NCBI GenBank assembly: GCA_030562195.1
Contig: CM060199.1
Location: 36,228,338-36,292,337 of the forward strand
Direction: 5' to 3'
DNA from: Nipponacmea schrenckii
Taxonomy: Eukaryota; Mollusca; Gastropoda; Lottiidae
DNA length: 64,000 nucleotides
A program made the translations under genes and the position numbers. This document shows positions 28,701-39,511 of the stretch, in pieces. Under the pieces are notes generated by a model that saw nothing but the letters and a program-made list of their open reading frames with translations, was not told where the DNA came from and did no database searches. The stretch's first letter is position 1. Each line of letters starts with the position of its first letter.

Positions 28701-30899
28701 AATGAACTAGTTAAACAAACTGGCGTTTATTTTCCAATAACTGTAGTTTGTCATGTGATACTATGACGTGATTAATGTCGTCAAGGCACCACATAATGAC
28801 ACAATCTAAGATTTGTGGCAAATTCAAGGGAACCGATCATAAAAAAGTGAAAATTGCGTTGATAAAAGTATCTGAATGTAAATATAAGAATTTTCGTCAT
28901 TTATTCAGTTTGTCACGTGATCAACTACGTTTACACACCAATAATGCTAGTGAGATCAATGTTTAATCCTTAAGAATAATGTTAAAAAGAGTTATAATTG
29001 ATAAGTACTGACTTGCGTGCCCATTGACCAGCTCTTACTACACCAGAACCATGTATAATTAATAATAATTTATCTTCATTAGTTAAAGCATCATCACTCA
29101 TATAAATAAAACTTTTAGGTTCGTCATCTTCTGCATCTTCCTACAATATACACTTATAAACCTCATGCTTATAAAAGTATGACTAAAATGGTGTTCAGCG
29201 CAAATGGCACAGAGAGATATTAAGGATCCTTAACACAATCAAGTTCGATTTGTATCAATGCAAATATTATTTATTTTACCCCAAAACAAACTGATATTGG
29301 GTGGAAATATCTTATAAAATATCCTTATCTTCACTTGGCAACCCTCTACTTTTACACTACTATAACAAATAATTTCTTCCACTAACTGATTTTGCAGGTT
29401 TATGAAATATAAGACATTCATTCTTTAATTCAATCAGCCATCTGAAATACTTACAGGAATGTAATATCTCTTTAAGTTTGTCTCTTTCTCTAATAAGTCA
29501 TACACATAATCAGTTATAAGCTGGAAAAATAAAACAAACATTTTGATGGAAAACAAAGATAAAGTGTTGTAGTGTATTGGGTTACTAACAGTGTATAAAC
29601 TTAACTCTATGTGTGTCATAGTGACATGGTTGCTGTCTTGTACATTGACATTATCAATATTGCAGCTTATTGGTTTAATGGTTCTCTCTTGAGGGATGTG
29701 AAGATATAGAACATAGAACATTCAGACTGCCTCTCTCTGTGAATATCTCTCATAATGAACAAGTAAAAATTCATTTTAAAACATTTGTAGATATAAAATA
29801 TCTTATTACTGACCTCACCAAGGGCTTCATATCGTTTTTGGTTATAACGATGAGCTGTCTTTCTTTCCTCAAAGTTAGTTAAATAATGTACATCTCCAGT
29901 TTGTTCAAACGTCTTCATATCTCCTCTTGGATCATCTCTTTTAGCAAAAAAATTAAATCTTTCATCTGTTTTAATATTTCTCAATTCTCCTTCTATAATA
30001 AGTAAAGAGTATATATAAGTATTTTATATTCAAAAAAGGAATATACTTTGAGATGATTTAATGTCATTTAGAAAGTGGTGTTGCAATGATATATTTGTTA
30101 TTGGGATAACACTTTCTTGGTATAGCACAGATTATCATGCTGAAAATTGGCTGAGACCCAAACGGGTTCCGAACCATGGTCCGTTGGCTGAGTGGTCTAG
30201 ACGGTTGACATGTATTGCTGGCGATTAGGTGCCTGACTCTGAGATCGCTGGTTCGGAACCCATTCGGGTCTCAGCCAATTTTCAGCACAAGAATCTGTGC
30301 TATACCAAAAAAGTGTTATCCCAATAAAAAATATATCGTAGGAATATAGTTTGTTTAATGTTACAAATTGTACTACCTGTAGTATACCAGACATCAATTG
30401 TTATCTAAACTTATGCATGACAGTCCCCATTAACCTGTAAGTTGCAGAAGAGTAGCCAGAAAATTCCCTTCATTTCGTTGACTCAGAACTCCTAACATAT
30501 CAAATAGTGTTTATTAATTTTTTAAATATCCTATAAACTTCTATGTTTTCTTTTTTCTCCTTGTATCTGCTAGTCCCCATTATCATATTTACTTACTTTC
30601 ATTAAATCTGAAGCCAAATTCTTCTATTGTTTTAGGAAAAACAAATTGTTCTTGTTCTTCCTCTTCATCACTTACTGCTGAAATATTTTAAATTGATATA
30701 TACCAAATAAAGCTTATATATTAAAGTACATTTAAGCAACAATTGATGCATCATGTCATAAGCCTCATAAAGGAGCATTTAGCACTGTTCTAAATTAAAA
30801 TCTATGACACTGTCTGAATGCATTATTTTTTTGTTATTGAAAACGGTAAACAGAAGTAGAAACAAAGTGTATTTTACCTGAACTTGTTGTACTAGCCAT
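13725..30899 (-). CDS. FAM172A: Arb2-domain protein FAM172A / ARB2A
   Basis: Homologue of vertebrate FAM172A (ARB2A), linked to Argonaute- and chromatin-associated co-transcriptional regulation; Arb2 is the fission-yeast relative (family knowledge). Exons in coding order: 30878-30899, 30597-30677, 29814-29992, 29455-29520, 29013-29140, 28197-28335, 27655-27774, 27085-27204, 14368-14455, 13725-13936. Total 1155 nt, 384 residues, in frame throughout. Hallmarks: [13 protein letters not shown]; an oxyanion-type [14 protein letters not shown] (H146); the nucleophile elbow VAHSYGG with Ser236, an alpha/beta-hydrolase signature; [11 protein letters not shown]; and [17 protein letters not shown]. The long loop that human has before the GSPEEH-type motif is absent (here directly [11 protein letters not shown]). 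The C-terminus has a twice-repeated 18-residue Thr/Ala/Glu-rich unit and ends KSEL. Intron 9 spans 12.6 kb of repeats. A further 5' non-coding exon is likely, because an acceptor-like TTATTACAG precedes the ATG. Confidence 0.93.
14085..14290 (+). repeat. SINE-like element with conserved 'TTTACAGCTGG' core
   Basis: Contains 'TACCCATTTACAGCTGGATG' followed by 'GACTGGAATTATGAGTGAAGG'-type sequence, in the last intron-exon interval of FAM172A. The reverse complement of the same core occurs at 17395-17430, and related flanks occur at 55757-55860, so it is a dispersed family. It resembles the conserved central domain of mollusc SINEs as I remember them; no tRNA head was resolved. Confidence 0.5.
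14456..17380 (-). other. First part of FAM172A intron 9, unique AT-rich sequence
   Basis: Nearly 3 kb of AT-rich sequence with no exon recognised on either strand. The short ORFs here lack codon bias or any family resemblance. Confidence 0.5.
17385..17535 (-). repeat. SINE-like element, reverse copy of the TTTACAGCTGG family
   Basis: Holds 'CCAGCTGTAAATGGGCAC', the reverse complement of the core at 14140, followed by 'AATGCTAGGAGGTTTGACCA' and 'GAAAGCATCCTTAACTGTTA'. The latter part matches 55790-55860 (AATGCTAAGAGGTTTGGCCA). Confidence 0.55.
17751..18570 (+). repeat. Large tandem unit U1 (about 0.8 kb, isolated first copy)
   Basis: Begins with a line on 'CTTTATCCATTGAACACATG' and ends with 'TTTTACAAGGAGCC'. 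It is nearly identical to 19810-20610 and includes a roughly 250 bp segment (about 17857-18107, with GCGACCGTAGGACTTC and a Pro-codon-like CCCCCACACC line) that units U3 and U4 lack. No ORF of note was seen. Function and origin are unknown. Confidence 0.8.
18640..18910 (-). mobile_element. tRNA-derived SINE (reverse strand)
   Basis: Read on the reverse strand, the sequence from about 18905 downward begins GGAGCCATGGTGGCTCAGTT, an A-box-like TGGCTCAGTTAGAG. A B-box-like GGATTCAATCC follows about 40 bases later, the order and spacing of a Pol III tRNA promoter. The body then runs leftward through GTGATGCAGGTCAGAGG. It is too diverged to be a functional tRNA gene. Confidence 0.65.
18911..19587. 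repeat. AT-rich spacer between tandem units U1 and U2
   Basis: Very AT-rich, with simple TAATA/TTATTA runs around 19140-19560. No gene was seen. It separates the isolated unit U1 from the main array. Confidence 0.5.
19588..21300 (+). repeat. Large tandem unit U2 (about 1.7 kb)
   Basis: Starts with 'TTTTTATCTAAAGTGTTGTT' and carries the same body as U1, including the 250 bp segment. It then has a tail with 'TCCTTCTAGTGGATAGGATC' and ends in a roughly 38 bp minisatellite (about 20930-21300, core TCCTTCAGTTTTATTATCAT). The start line reappears at 21311 and 22931, giving successive units of about 1.7 and 1.62 kb. Confidence 0.8.
21301..22920 (+). repeat. Large tandem unit U3 (about 1.62 kb), partly eroded
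   Basis: Same head as U2 and U4. It lacks the 250 bp segment (fusion at ACTAGTCTAGCAAGAAATG, about 21608) and carries the body twice. The second body copy and the tail, 22078-22860, differ from the matching part of U4 (23698-24410) by dozens of short deletions, whereas the first body copy is nearly identical to U4. Confidence 0.8.
22921..24370 (+). repeat. Large tandem unit U4 (about 1.45 kb plus minisatellite)
   Basis: Near-identical to U3 for its first 750 bp, with the duplicated body (23250-23697 and 23698-24090) intact. The tail shared with U2 (CTTCGGAGAGATTAT, TGGATAGGATCTTATATCG) follows. It runs directly into the long minisatellite below. Confidence 0.8.
24371..25370 (+). repeat. Long AT-rich minisatellite (about 41 bp units)
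   Basis: Units of about 41 bp with core TTCCTTTAGTTTTATTCC and TATCATATATCATAGC. Between about 24520 and 24740 five to six units are almost identical, so they expanded recently. The right part (24760-25370) is more diverged. It is the expanded version of the tail satellite of U2 and U3. Confidence 0.85.
25371..27084 (-). other. Right end of FAM172A intron 9
   Basis: AT-rich intron sequence. It contains the second copy of the GGATGTC...CAGCTCACC repeat at about 26205-26365 (listed separately) and nothing else recognisable. Confidence 0.5.
26205..26365 (+). repeat. Interspersed repeat (copy 2 of the CIAO1-intron repeat)
   Basis: Related to 12175-12305. Here the core is itself partly duplicated: 'ACAGGTGAAGAGGTCTGTACC' and 'ACAGGTGTAGAAAGGTCTTTAC', each followed by ATACTGATTT(T/C)AGCTCACC. 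Confidence 0.6.
28490..28690 (+). mobile_element. Degenerate tRNA-SINE-like sequence
   Basis: 'GCTGTAGTGGTCCAGAGAGC' resembles an A box. 'GTCTGCTGGATCACAAAGTCC' lies at roughly B-box distance but is eroded. The arrangement is like the head of a tRNA-derived SINE inserted in the intron between FAM172A exons 5 and 6. No second copy was found in the window, so this is tentative. Confidence 0.35.
30088..30337 (+). mobile_element. Foldback SINE: tRNA-like head between 89 bp inverted arms
   Basis: Arms 30088-30176 and 30249-30337 are reverse complements over about 89 bp with only a few mismatches. The 72 bp between them starts TGGTCCGTTGGCTGAGTGGT, an A box. It runs into GGTTCGGAACC at 30250-30260, a B box that forms the start of the right arm. 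The right part thus reads as a tRNA-derived SINE (head plus tail), and the left arm is an inverted copy of its B box and tail. It lies in the intron between FAM172A exons 2 and 3. Confidence 0.8.
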
Positions 30900-33080
30900 T
30901 GTCTGTAATAAAAAAATTATCAAATTATAAGGCTTACTTTCTGCTATATGGGAAAACCAGTTCATATTAACAATATGCCTACATGGCCAATGGGATTGCT
31001 GTTCTCTGTCTACATGTTGCCAGTACAATTTTTACAGACTAGAATTCTGAAACTGACCTAATTTTCGGAATAAAAATTCCTTTAATAAGGTAAAATCATA
31101 TTTTCAAAAAATAACTTTTCTAGTAATTGGTATTTCCACCCCAAAAAGAGGTAATCTAAGTCCCCCAGTAATGGGCCTATTTTGTAGTTGACATTTCTAT
31201 TCATACGAAAAGTCGATACTGTCAACATTGTTGTTTTTGTCTTGTAACTTAGGTAGAGTAATCTATTCATAGTCTTCTCTTGTCTGTCTCCATTGCCATG
31301 GCGTGCCAAATTCTTCCAAATTGCATTGATGTGATTCTTACCAACAGAAATATATAAAAACTCAAACTCTGTAACATGCGAATTCCTGAAAGTGTATAAT
31401 TTTTTTCTCATTCAGATTTCATGTATGAATGAAATAATTGGCTGCCATTTTGAAACAAATTGAAAGTAGAGGTATCAATTATTGTAGTGTAGAGGGCGAG
31501 TAGGGGTTTTTTTTACAGAGAAACTGGTGTTTTATGAGTTTCTTCGACATGCAGAGATGATTCTAAGATATTTTACTATAGAAATATATAGCACGTGCAA
31601 ACATCTTGACACAGATTTTTCACGAAGATGCATTTAGATTCTCAATACGTATAATTTTGCGATATTTTGTGGAGGAAATGTGTCAGGGGAAGCAACCACT
31701 GTATGACCATAAATATTGGTTTTGTCGAAAAATCGATTTATTTTGACAACGGCTCTTCAATCAATCCATATTTTCTTTTGGAATATTAGGATTATCATCA
31801 ATAAAATGCAAGATCGTGATAGTATGTCTTTTCTTTGATATTTTTATTTTGCAGCATTGTGGTCAAGTAATTTTACGAAAGCACAGGCGCAACCGTACAG
31901 GTTTGGAAGTAACAAGAAGTAGTCTAATGCCGATGCTCTGGCAAAATTTCCCTCATTGCGCACTGCATGGCGTTGTCCGTCTTTATCAGACCATCAGGTG
32001 CAGAAGAGTAGGAAGTTAAACTTTTCATTTCATTTGACTACACGGAGCCATGCATCTAACATTTATAATCTGTTTAAGACATGGGATATTGCAGCAACCG
32101 AGAAAAATTACCAAGAATAATCAGGTGTCATATTCACTTCCTGCAGGCCTAATAAATACAAATTGAAAAAAGTCTAAACCTTTTGTTTGGTTAAAATATT
32201 TTATCCTGAACTACAAATCGCTATAGTACATGTGGAGACCTAGATAACTTGATATAGGGGTCCTGTATTGAATGTTCTTGACACACTATCAAATTGTCGA
32301 TTATTCAAATAAGCCAAGTCCGGTAACCAAAAAATCCCAAGGGCGCTTTTTCTCATGTGAACTGCACATAACTTGGTATTTTATAATATCATTGACAGTA
32401 AGCACTGGCTTATATTTCAATAGAAAACTAGTTCACGCGAACTACATTCTAGAAACTAACCTTGATGTAGGCTACTGTAATCAACTAATTGGTCTTAGTT
32501 AGAGAAAAGCTATTTTTGATGCAGACTTCCATGTGACAAATGCATGACTCTTGTTATTAATGACTGTGTTGGAACCTAGTCTCGCTTGCACATAGTTACT
32601 GATGTCTGCACCATATCAATGTGCAATAAGGTCATTTAGCCTCAGGACAATAAACACCAAGTCACAGGCAATGCTTTCGAGAGAAAATCACGTTTCAACT
32701 CAATACTATACTGCTTAAGACCTGGGACATATAGAGAGAACTAACAAAGAAGCTTCAATTAACCATTTAAAAACAACATTCTGTTGGCTTACAGCCTATG
32801 TGTCCTTGGCTTCATTTTAATGAATGTAGTATAATGTAAACACTATATGTATATACCCTATATTAACGATGTTACTGACTCTTATCAGCTGATTCTGTTT
32901 ACATCGGCCTAATATATAGCTAAAAACTGAGATTCCTATGTAGGACGTCGTATACATCTAAAGATATGAAATGTAAAGTACAGTTTTAGTTTTAAGTATG
33001 ACATAAAAGGCCCAAACGGATAATATTACATGTTTCATTAAACAGAAAAAATAATAAACTAAAAGTTGTACTCTGTAGTA
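30900..33080. promoter_or_regulatory. Divergent interval between FAM172A and the ASB gene
   Basis: About 2.2 kb that should hold both promoters. On the reverse strand, GTTTCAAAATGGCAGCC at about 31441-31457 resembles a YY1-type AAAATGGC start-site element and could mark the FAM172A 5' end. A SINE-like copy lies at 31855-32030. No other gene is supported. Confidence 0.45.
31855..32030 (+). repeat. SINE-like repeat, same family as 6142-6400
   Basis: 'AAATTTCCCTCATTGCGCACTGC' to 'GGTGCAGAAGAGTAGGAAG' aligns with 6310-6395. Its 3' end continues TTAAACTTTTCATTTCATTT, the sequence also found reversed at 57952. Confidence 0.6.
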
Positions 33081-36000
33081 ATGGAAGATGACACAGTAAA
33101 TGGAAATGGACCTAAAAGTGAACTCCAGCTAAGTTCCTGCATCGACGGTAAGAATTGGTAAACCATTTTCATGTTAGTCCGAAAGAACGAATTCGGCGTT
33201 CACGAAAGTAAATGTAACATCGTGTAGGATTTGCATTTCGTGCCCAGGTCATGTCAAGTCCCGTCTACAAAATGAAACCAATGTAATCATAATAAAAAAG
33301 AGAACCAGCATCTGGATGTCATCCATTATCTGACGGTATTGAAATGTTTAAGGTCATACACATTTTTAAAATTAATGTTCGGCTACTTTAAGATCGTGTA
33401 GGGGAGATCAAAATCTTCCTCATGTATTCAATTTTAATCAAATTTTCATGATAGATTTCGACATTTAGTACTTGATAAGGATAGTTCAGTTAAATATGCC
33501 CATCTGTTTATCTGAGAGAAAACTTAAAAGCTATTGTATACGTGTAGGTTATGTTGATTTATTGACTGTCACAGAAATAAGGTATATTCCCATAGACAAG
33601 GTAATAATATATAGGACCCTACTTGTATTCGAAGATTGTATCAATTGCTAGAAAAAAGAAAGATGATATTTTAAATCTGTTCTCTATACAAGGATATCAA
33701 TATTGGTTGCTAGGATACCATTGAAATTAGATAATTCTAAGGAAATGTTATTGTTACCATGTAGACTGTAACCCGGTTGACAAATAAAAAGTGACCTATT
33801 AAGAATGCATGATGTCGTGGATAGCACTATACATCTGCGGGAATTATAAACCTAAGAGGTATGAACGAACATTTTTCGTTTAAAGCAAAAATTAAGGCCT
33901 AGTTCTTTTTAACTCAGAGGCAGGAAATAAAAGTACATGTAATTGACTAGCAACTGTTATCACAAACAATAGTAGTATCATGACCACCGAAACTACAAAG
34001 ACACCAAGTACACGTAACGTGCGTTAAATTTCAGAAATGCAAATAAAATTTCCAAAACATTTTCTAGTCCTGTTGATAGAATGTTTTCCGAATATGTTTG
34101 TAATACTGTATGTAATTACCTCATCCGCTATGCTTATGCCAAGACGAAATACCACAATAGAATGTATATACCCACAAATTATTTTTAATAAATAATGATG
34201 ACTCACTGATATGTATCGCGCCACGTGCTATGTGCTTGCAATGATTTCACATGTATGAGAAATACAAGACCAAGTTGACGAAGTCGATTTGTATCATGCA
34301 AGATAATAGACAATTTGAGAAATGTTCTTCCTTAAGGGGCATTCTGTTTTACACCGAATTGATTCATCAACAATTAGTACGTTCCAATTTTTAATTAACC
34401 CTTTTAAACAAATTCGGTTTGATCAGGGTGATACAAAGAAATATTACCGAGTATAATTTTTTCGATAAGGACAATGATAATGAATACTGCCCCTTAAATG
34501 TTATAAATAGCAAAAAGAACTGCATGATCTAAATATAGTTCAGTTTTGAGCGCAACAGCCCAAACAAAGAGACAGGTGGAGACAATTTCATTTTTTTTGT
34601 GGTAACGGTTTTAGGCTATAATAGATTGGCCTTTTACTGTGTTTTTGTTTCCTTACAACTGTAAGTTATTTAATATTATGTTTTATATTTTAAAAAATCG
34701 ATTTTTTTTATATAACTTCAATTTCGCGCGTGTTAAAAGCAGTACTCCTAACCCACATTGTTACAATATTAACATATTATTGGGTAAATTTGAATAAAAC
34801 AGGTATGGGCTGATATGTTTCTTTTCTTTGTTAAATCTTTAAAGTGATACTGAATCTAAGCATGAACATAAAATTTTATTCCTCAAGAAAGGTCAATATA
34901 AGTATCTATTCATCAGTGAACTTTACTGGTGTCAATAAGTAACAAAATCCATGTAAAATCTGGAAAACTCACAAAACTATTGAACTATTCAGTAACTTTT
35001 GAAAAACGCGTATATCAATTTACTGAACATTATACAAACCTAACTTCGTCGAGAGAAAAATGAATGTGGGTGCAAGAGATAGTAACAACAGAACAAGATA
35101 TCACTTCCCTAAACCGTTCACCCAAGGAAATACATTTGCTGAATCGTTCGTCACTTTCTAATCGCCAATTCACACCGGAAATATTCCTACACGAACCCAT
35201 CAAACTTACACATTTACGCACGCATGCCTTTTTTGTAAGACTGCTTTCCTTTTCCAATTGGTTCCATCATCAAAGACACCCATTTCACATCAGGCTGGAC
35301 AAAAAATCTAAAATATTAAAATAATTCATTGATACGCACATACAGAAGGTCAAGGGGTGGGAGCCATTCCCCGAGTAAATTTTTTGACAATAGTGAAAGT
35401 CTCTGCTAGAGTAACAAGTGATGCCTTGGTTAGGTTCAATAACTCATCCTTAAACCCTGCTTATCTGGACACAAATCATACAATCAAGACCAAGAAACAA
35501 TGGTAGTAGTTATTGTACTACACTGAATACAATTCATTTCTTATTTTATATTTAAAGGCGCGTTAGACTGTCTTAAATAAGGTGGGTTGGTTAATGGAGA
35601 ACCAAGGGTGCGATTTTGCAAAGTAGTCATAGGGTCTCAAGCCATTTCCAGTGATCTAAGACAAACATTATCTTCTGGAACATGGTGATGAATCAAAAAA
35701 TTGTGCTATACATATTATTATTGGACATATACATTATTTATTTCAATATGAACAGAGCCAAGGGCAATAACTTTGTTCAAAATTTCGGATGAAAATTGTT
35801 GTCTCTGTTGCGCTCACAAACAAATTTTGAAGCATTTTGACTATGTCAAAGGCAATAACAAGATCTCATCATGATCATACCAATTTTCATTGCAATCAGA
35901 TGAAATCGAAGTCTCTCGTGTCAACAAAAACAATATTGACAGACGAACCTTCCGAAGGACAGGAAGGGTGATGGCAATGTGTCCACATTTCCCGAGATAC

Positions 36001-39000
36001 AATAACTCGAGGCTTCAAGTATTCAAGTATTTAGACATTTAAAAAATCCTTATTCTAATAAAAGACCAAGATTTCGCATGTTCTATTCTGTAATTCTCCG
36101 ATGTCCATATATGTGTCAACCAAGTTCCACACACTGTGTTCGTAAATTAACGCATCCTATTAGTGGTAGATGAAAATCTCTATAAGTAATCCAATTGACT
36201 TACTTTTAAGGAAAGACGAATAGAAGTTCTTGGTTTTGATTATCAATTAGCATAGTTAATACCTTGTACAATCTGTTTATTACAAAACTAAATGTCATGA
36301 ATAATAATTACAGATGCTTTAAAGGTACCTAAATACAGAATCGACAATTTCAGTGTATCAAGAAATTTGATTTCAAGGCATAAATACTCTCAATTTAAAT
36401 GAAATGTCGTATCTTTTGTTTTTCTGATATGATTATTCTATACATTTACTCTCTATCACAGGTAAATTTGATTGGATTTTGCAATACCGAATACAGTCAT
36501 AGCCATGCTCAGATAACTATTTGTATTCTGCCGTCTTTATAAACTTCAATGATACAAGAAAGGTGACTATTGCAGTCAATAGTTCGTAATAACTTGACAT
36601 TGTGGAGATGGCTTGTGACCGTTTGATTTTTATTTATGTTTTAATCGATTGGCTATTCGAGGAGCTATATTATTAATACTTGTACGATTAATTACAGCAT
36701 GAAATTTTCTTATGTGTCTATATGTAACCCTTCAACACAAAATGTACAAAACTGGTTAGACTGGACCTTTAAGCTCTAATTTCCTATTTTATAGTCTAAT
36801 AATGAAGTTAACTCTTCAGTGGACATTTGATACATATTTATCAGTTCATCGCCATTTTATTGATTTTATGCCAAAGTTTATCGGAATAGACTAGTATAAA
36901 ACATTAGTGTTATACTCGTGGATCTGATTGCACACAAATTCATATATACCATACAAATGTGAGTATTATTTGTTCAATAACATTAATTAGAAAGGTGATT
37001 GAAAAATTATTGATTCGTTAATGAGTATTTTGGAATTTATAACTGCAACTTTAACGCAATTGTGAAACGGTTTTTGTTAAACCTGAAATTAAGCATAGAC
37101 AACATTCATACCGTGTACGGAGCGGGGTAATCAAATCTGTTAAGAAAGATGTTGCTTTTACACGATGTACAGATTCAGTCTAACAAACAAGGCGTAGAAT
37201 CTGCTCACCATGAGCAACGTCTGATCTTTCAGTGTCTTTAGGATGAGGACACTGACATGCAGAAACATTCATTTCATTTCTATTGACGTTATTATCTCGC
37301 ACCATACCTCTTTTGGATCTTTACTCAGCCCAAAAACTTGCTTGTACTTTACGTTAACGCAGTGCCAAAACCAAAAGTTATTAATGTAACACATTACGTA
37401 TCGGGGACGTTTGACGTTTTAGGACAACACTTATTAAATAATAATCATATTGATATAATATATATTTATATGTTTTTATATGTCTGGTATATTATCTCAT
37501 AATAGATCAAATCATTGACAGTATATTGTAACGTTTTGACTTCTATATACTTTAATACAATGTTTGCTTTCCCGCTTAAATCGAATTGTATGTATGTGCA
37601 GGAAATATTCTCTTTTACATAAACATTGCAAACAAAAAGCCAAATGGTCTAAATATCCAAAAAAAATTACCAAATAATTCATTTTATTAGACTTTACAGT
37701 AGCACAACTTGCCAAGCCATTCCAATCATCAAAGAACTGTATAAGGAACTCCAACGAAAGTTCCCTGATATATTTCAAAAACGTTTAGTTATTGTGTTAT
37801 ACTAATAAGAATTTGAGTGATATTTCAGTCACGATAGACTAAAACCTATCACTTCTTAAATTATTCAAATGAATAAATTATACATGTATTTATATTTTTC
37901 TTCACAGATGCAGACCTTTTACTTTAGAAATTTTAATGACCATCATTATTCCCTGTAAATCGAATTTTCACCTCGGCCTGTGGTTTCGTAATTTTAATTA
38001 TATGCTATCACTATAACCACGCCCACTCTAGGTTTTGAATTCAGCAGACTGTATTGATAGAATTTATTTACTTATTATTTTGTAAGTAGAGGTTATAACA
38101 CCATTCAATGTAATGGTATTTGTGAGCCTGTTCAAGCCTGAAACGTACGTTGTTATATACAATTGTTTTTTTTTTAATCTCCGCATTATATTCAGTATAA
38201 AACGACATGGTCACAGTTGTCGTATTGTTTTAAATACGTGATTAATAAAGATAAACTTGCATCTGTCAGATTGACAGATAAAAAATGACCGTTTGACACA
38301 AGTTTAAATTTAATCAGGTCTCAGGTCATTTATGATATATTTCACTTATGCTGTTGTCTACCGAAAGGCAGTTATCGTATTACAATAGAGGTAAAAAATT
38401 TGAAATATCTTCGCTTTCAATATATGTTGACATTATAAAAAAACGGGTTATGTCTTTGGACTATAGTTTTATAGGATATATATCAAATGAAGCAGTATAG
38501 ATTTTTAAATGTTAAATGACGTAACTGGAATCAAGGATTGTAACAATCTCAGACTTCACTTAGTATTTGTCTTCCCGATTGAATTAATTGTTTATATTAA
38601 TTGCTTATTTCATGTATTTCCAGAGAATGATTGGAAGATTATAAAAATGAGTCTACACGATCCAGAAGCTCTTCTGTTTGATGCCATCTTTAATGGGAAT
38701 ATTTTAAAGGTGAAACAGTTGATTAATAGCGGTATCAATAAGAACACTGTATTACACAGTCCTATACGATGGGAGGGGGCTACTGTGCTCGGTACTGCTG
38801 CATACTCAGGGAACCTAGAGATCGTGAAATTCTTACTAGATGCAGGAGCTTCTATCAACTTTCAGGATCCATGTTTGGCACGAAATGCATTACACTGGGC
38901 TAGCATGGGAAGAGGAACCGAGGTGGTGAAATATTTGTCGGAATCAGGAGCTAATATCAACTGTTTGGATCGTGATAATATGACTCCACTGTTACAAGCT

Positions 39001-39462
39001 GCCATGAATAAACATAGTGATTCTGTGTGTATACTAGTCCATCAAGGAGCTGACGTGGATCGTTTAGATAGGTTGAGATGCTCTGGTCTGCATTATGCAT
39101 CCATCAACAACGACACTCGCTCAATAACAGCATTAATCAAAGGAGGATGTGTGCTCAATAACACGGCTATATTCGGTCGAGGCACACCACTAGCTAATAT
39201 GGTCCATCATAAAGACTATTATAATATATTTCTAATATTAGAGGCAGGGTATGATTTGTGTAATGAAAAGTGGTTGACCTCTATTCCAGACAATCAACAT
39301 ACGGATATTACACTTCTCATACTAAAATATAAATCTACACCCTTATCTCTCCAGTCATTGTGTAGAAATCTCATCAGAAATCAGATGAAGCCGTGCATTT
39401 TTCTAAACAGTCAAAAACTGTCGTTACCAAACTGCTTAAAGAAGTTAGTCTTATTGGAATGA
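33081..39462 (+). CDS. Ankyrin repeat and SOCS box (ASB) family protein
   Basis: ASB proteins are substrate receptors of Cullin-5/Elongin BC ubiquitin ligases (family knowledge). Exon 2 (38624-39462, after the acceptor TGTATTTCCAG) encodes an ankyrin array (e.g. GATVLGTAAYSGNLEIVKFL, NALHWASMGRGTEVVKYLSE, GADVDRLDRLRCSGLHYASI). The last 41 residues are a SOCS box: BC-box SLQSLCRNLI, then a Cul5-box-like LSLPNCLKKL. Exon 1 (33081-33147, MEDDTVNGNGPKSELQLSSC) is inferred. It has a good donor, follows an in-frame stop, and its phase-1 end joins exon 2 without a break, giving 301 residues (906 nt). A fallback start is the ATG at 38647, giving 271 residues. The exact ASB member is not determined. 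Exon 1 could instead belong elsewhere. Confidence 0.8.
34838..35010 (+). mobile_element. Truncated copy of the AAAGGGATA MITE family
   Basis: 'CTAAGCATGAACATAAAATTTTATTCC', 'GGTCAATATAAGT', 'TTCATCAGTGAACTTTACTGG' and 'GGAAAACTCACAAAACTA' match the left half of the elements at 56990-59515. The right half and right terminal inverted repeat are missing. Confidence 0.75.
35745..36000 (+). repeat. Mollusc-type interspersed repeat ('GGGCAATAAC' family)
   Basis: Contains AGGGCAATAACTTTGTTCAA, then GACTATGTCAAAGGCAATAA, CCAATTTTCATTGCAATCAG and AATATTGACAGACGAACC. This ordered set is familiar to me from many bivalve and gastropod genomes. Non-coding. Confidence 0.6.
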
Positions 39463-39511
39463 GGACGTTAATTCCCAGGGACTTTGAAAGACAAAACTAA
39501 CTCAATATAGA

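Larger units (their letters stand above)
33148..38623 (+). other. Inferred ASB intron 1, mostly unique AT-rich sequence
   Basis: 5.5 kb without recognisable coding exons. It holds a truncated MITE copy at 34838-35010 and a mollusc-type repeat at about 35745-36000, both listed separately. The rest shows nothing specific. Confidence 0.45.

Noticed and set aside
30150..30275. Free-standing tRNA-Leu/Ser gene suggested by clear A and B boxes
   Set aside because: No acceptor stem can be formed (the sequence after the B box pairs with the left arm instead) and the tail belongs to a SINE, so it is a SINE head.
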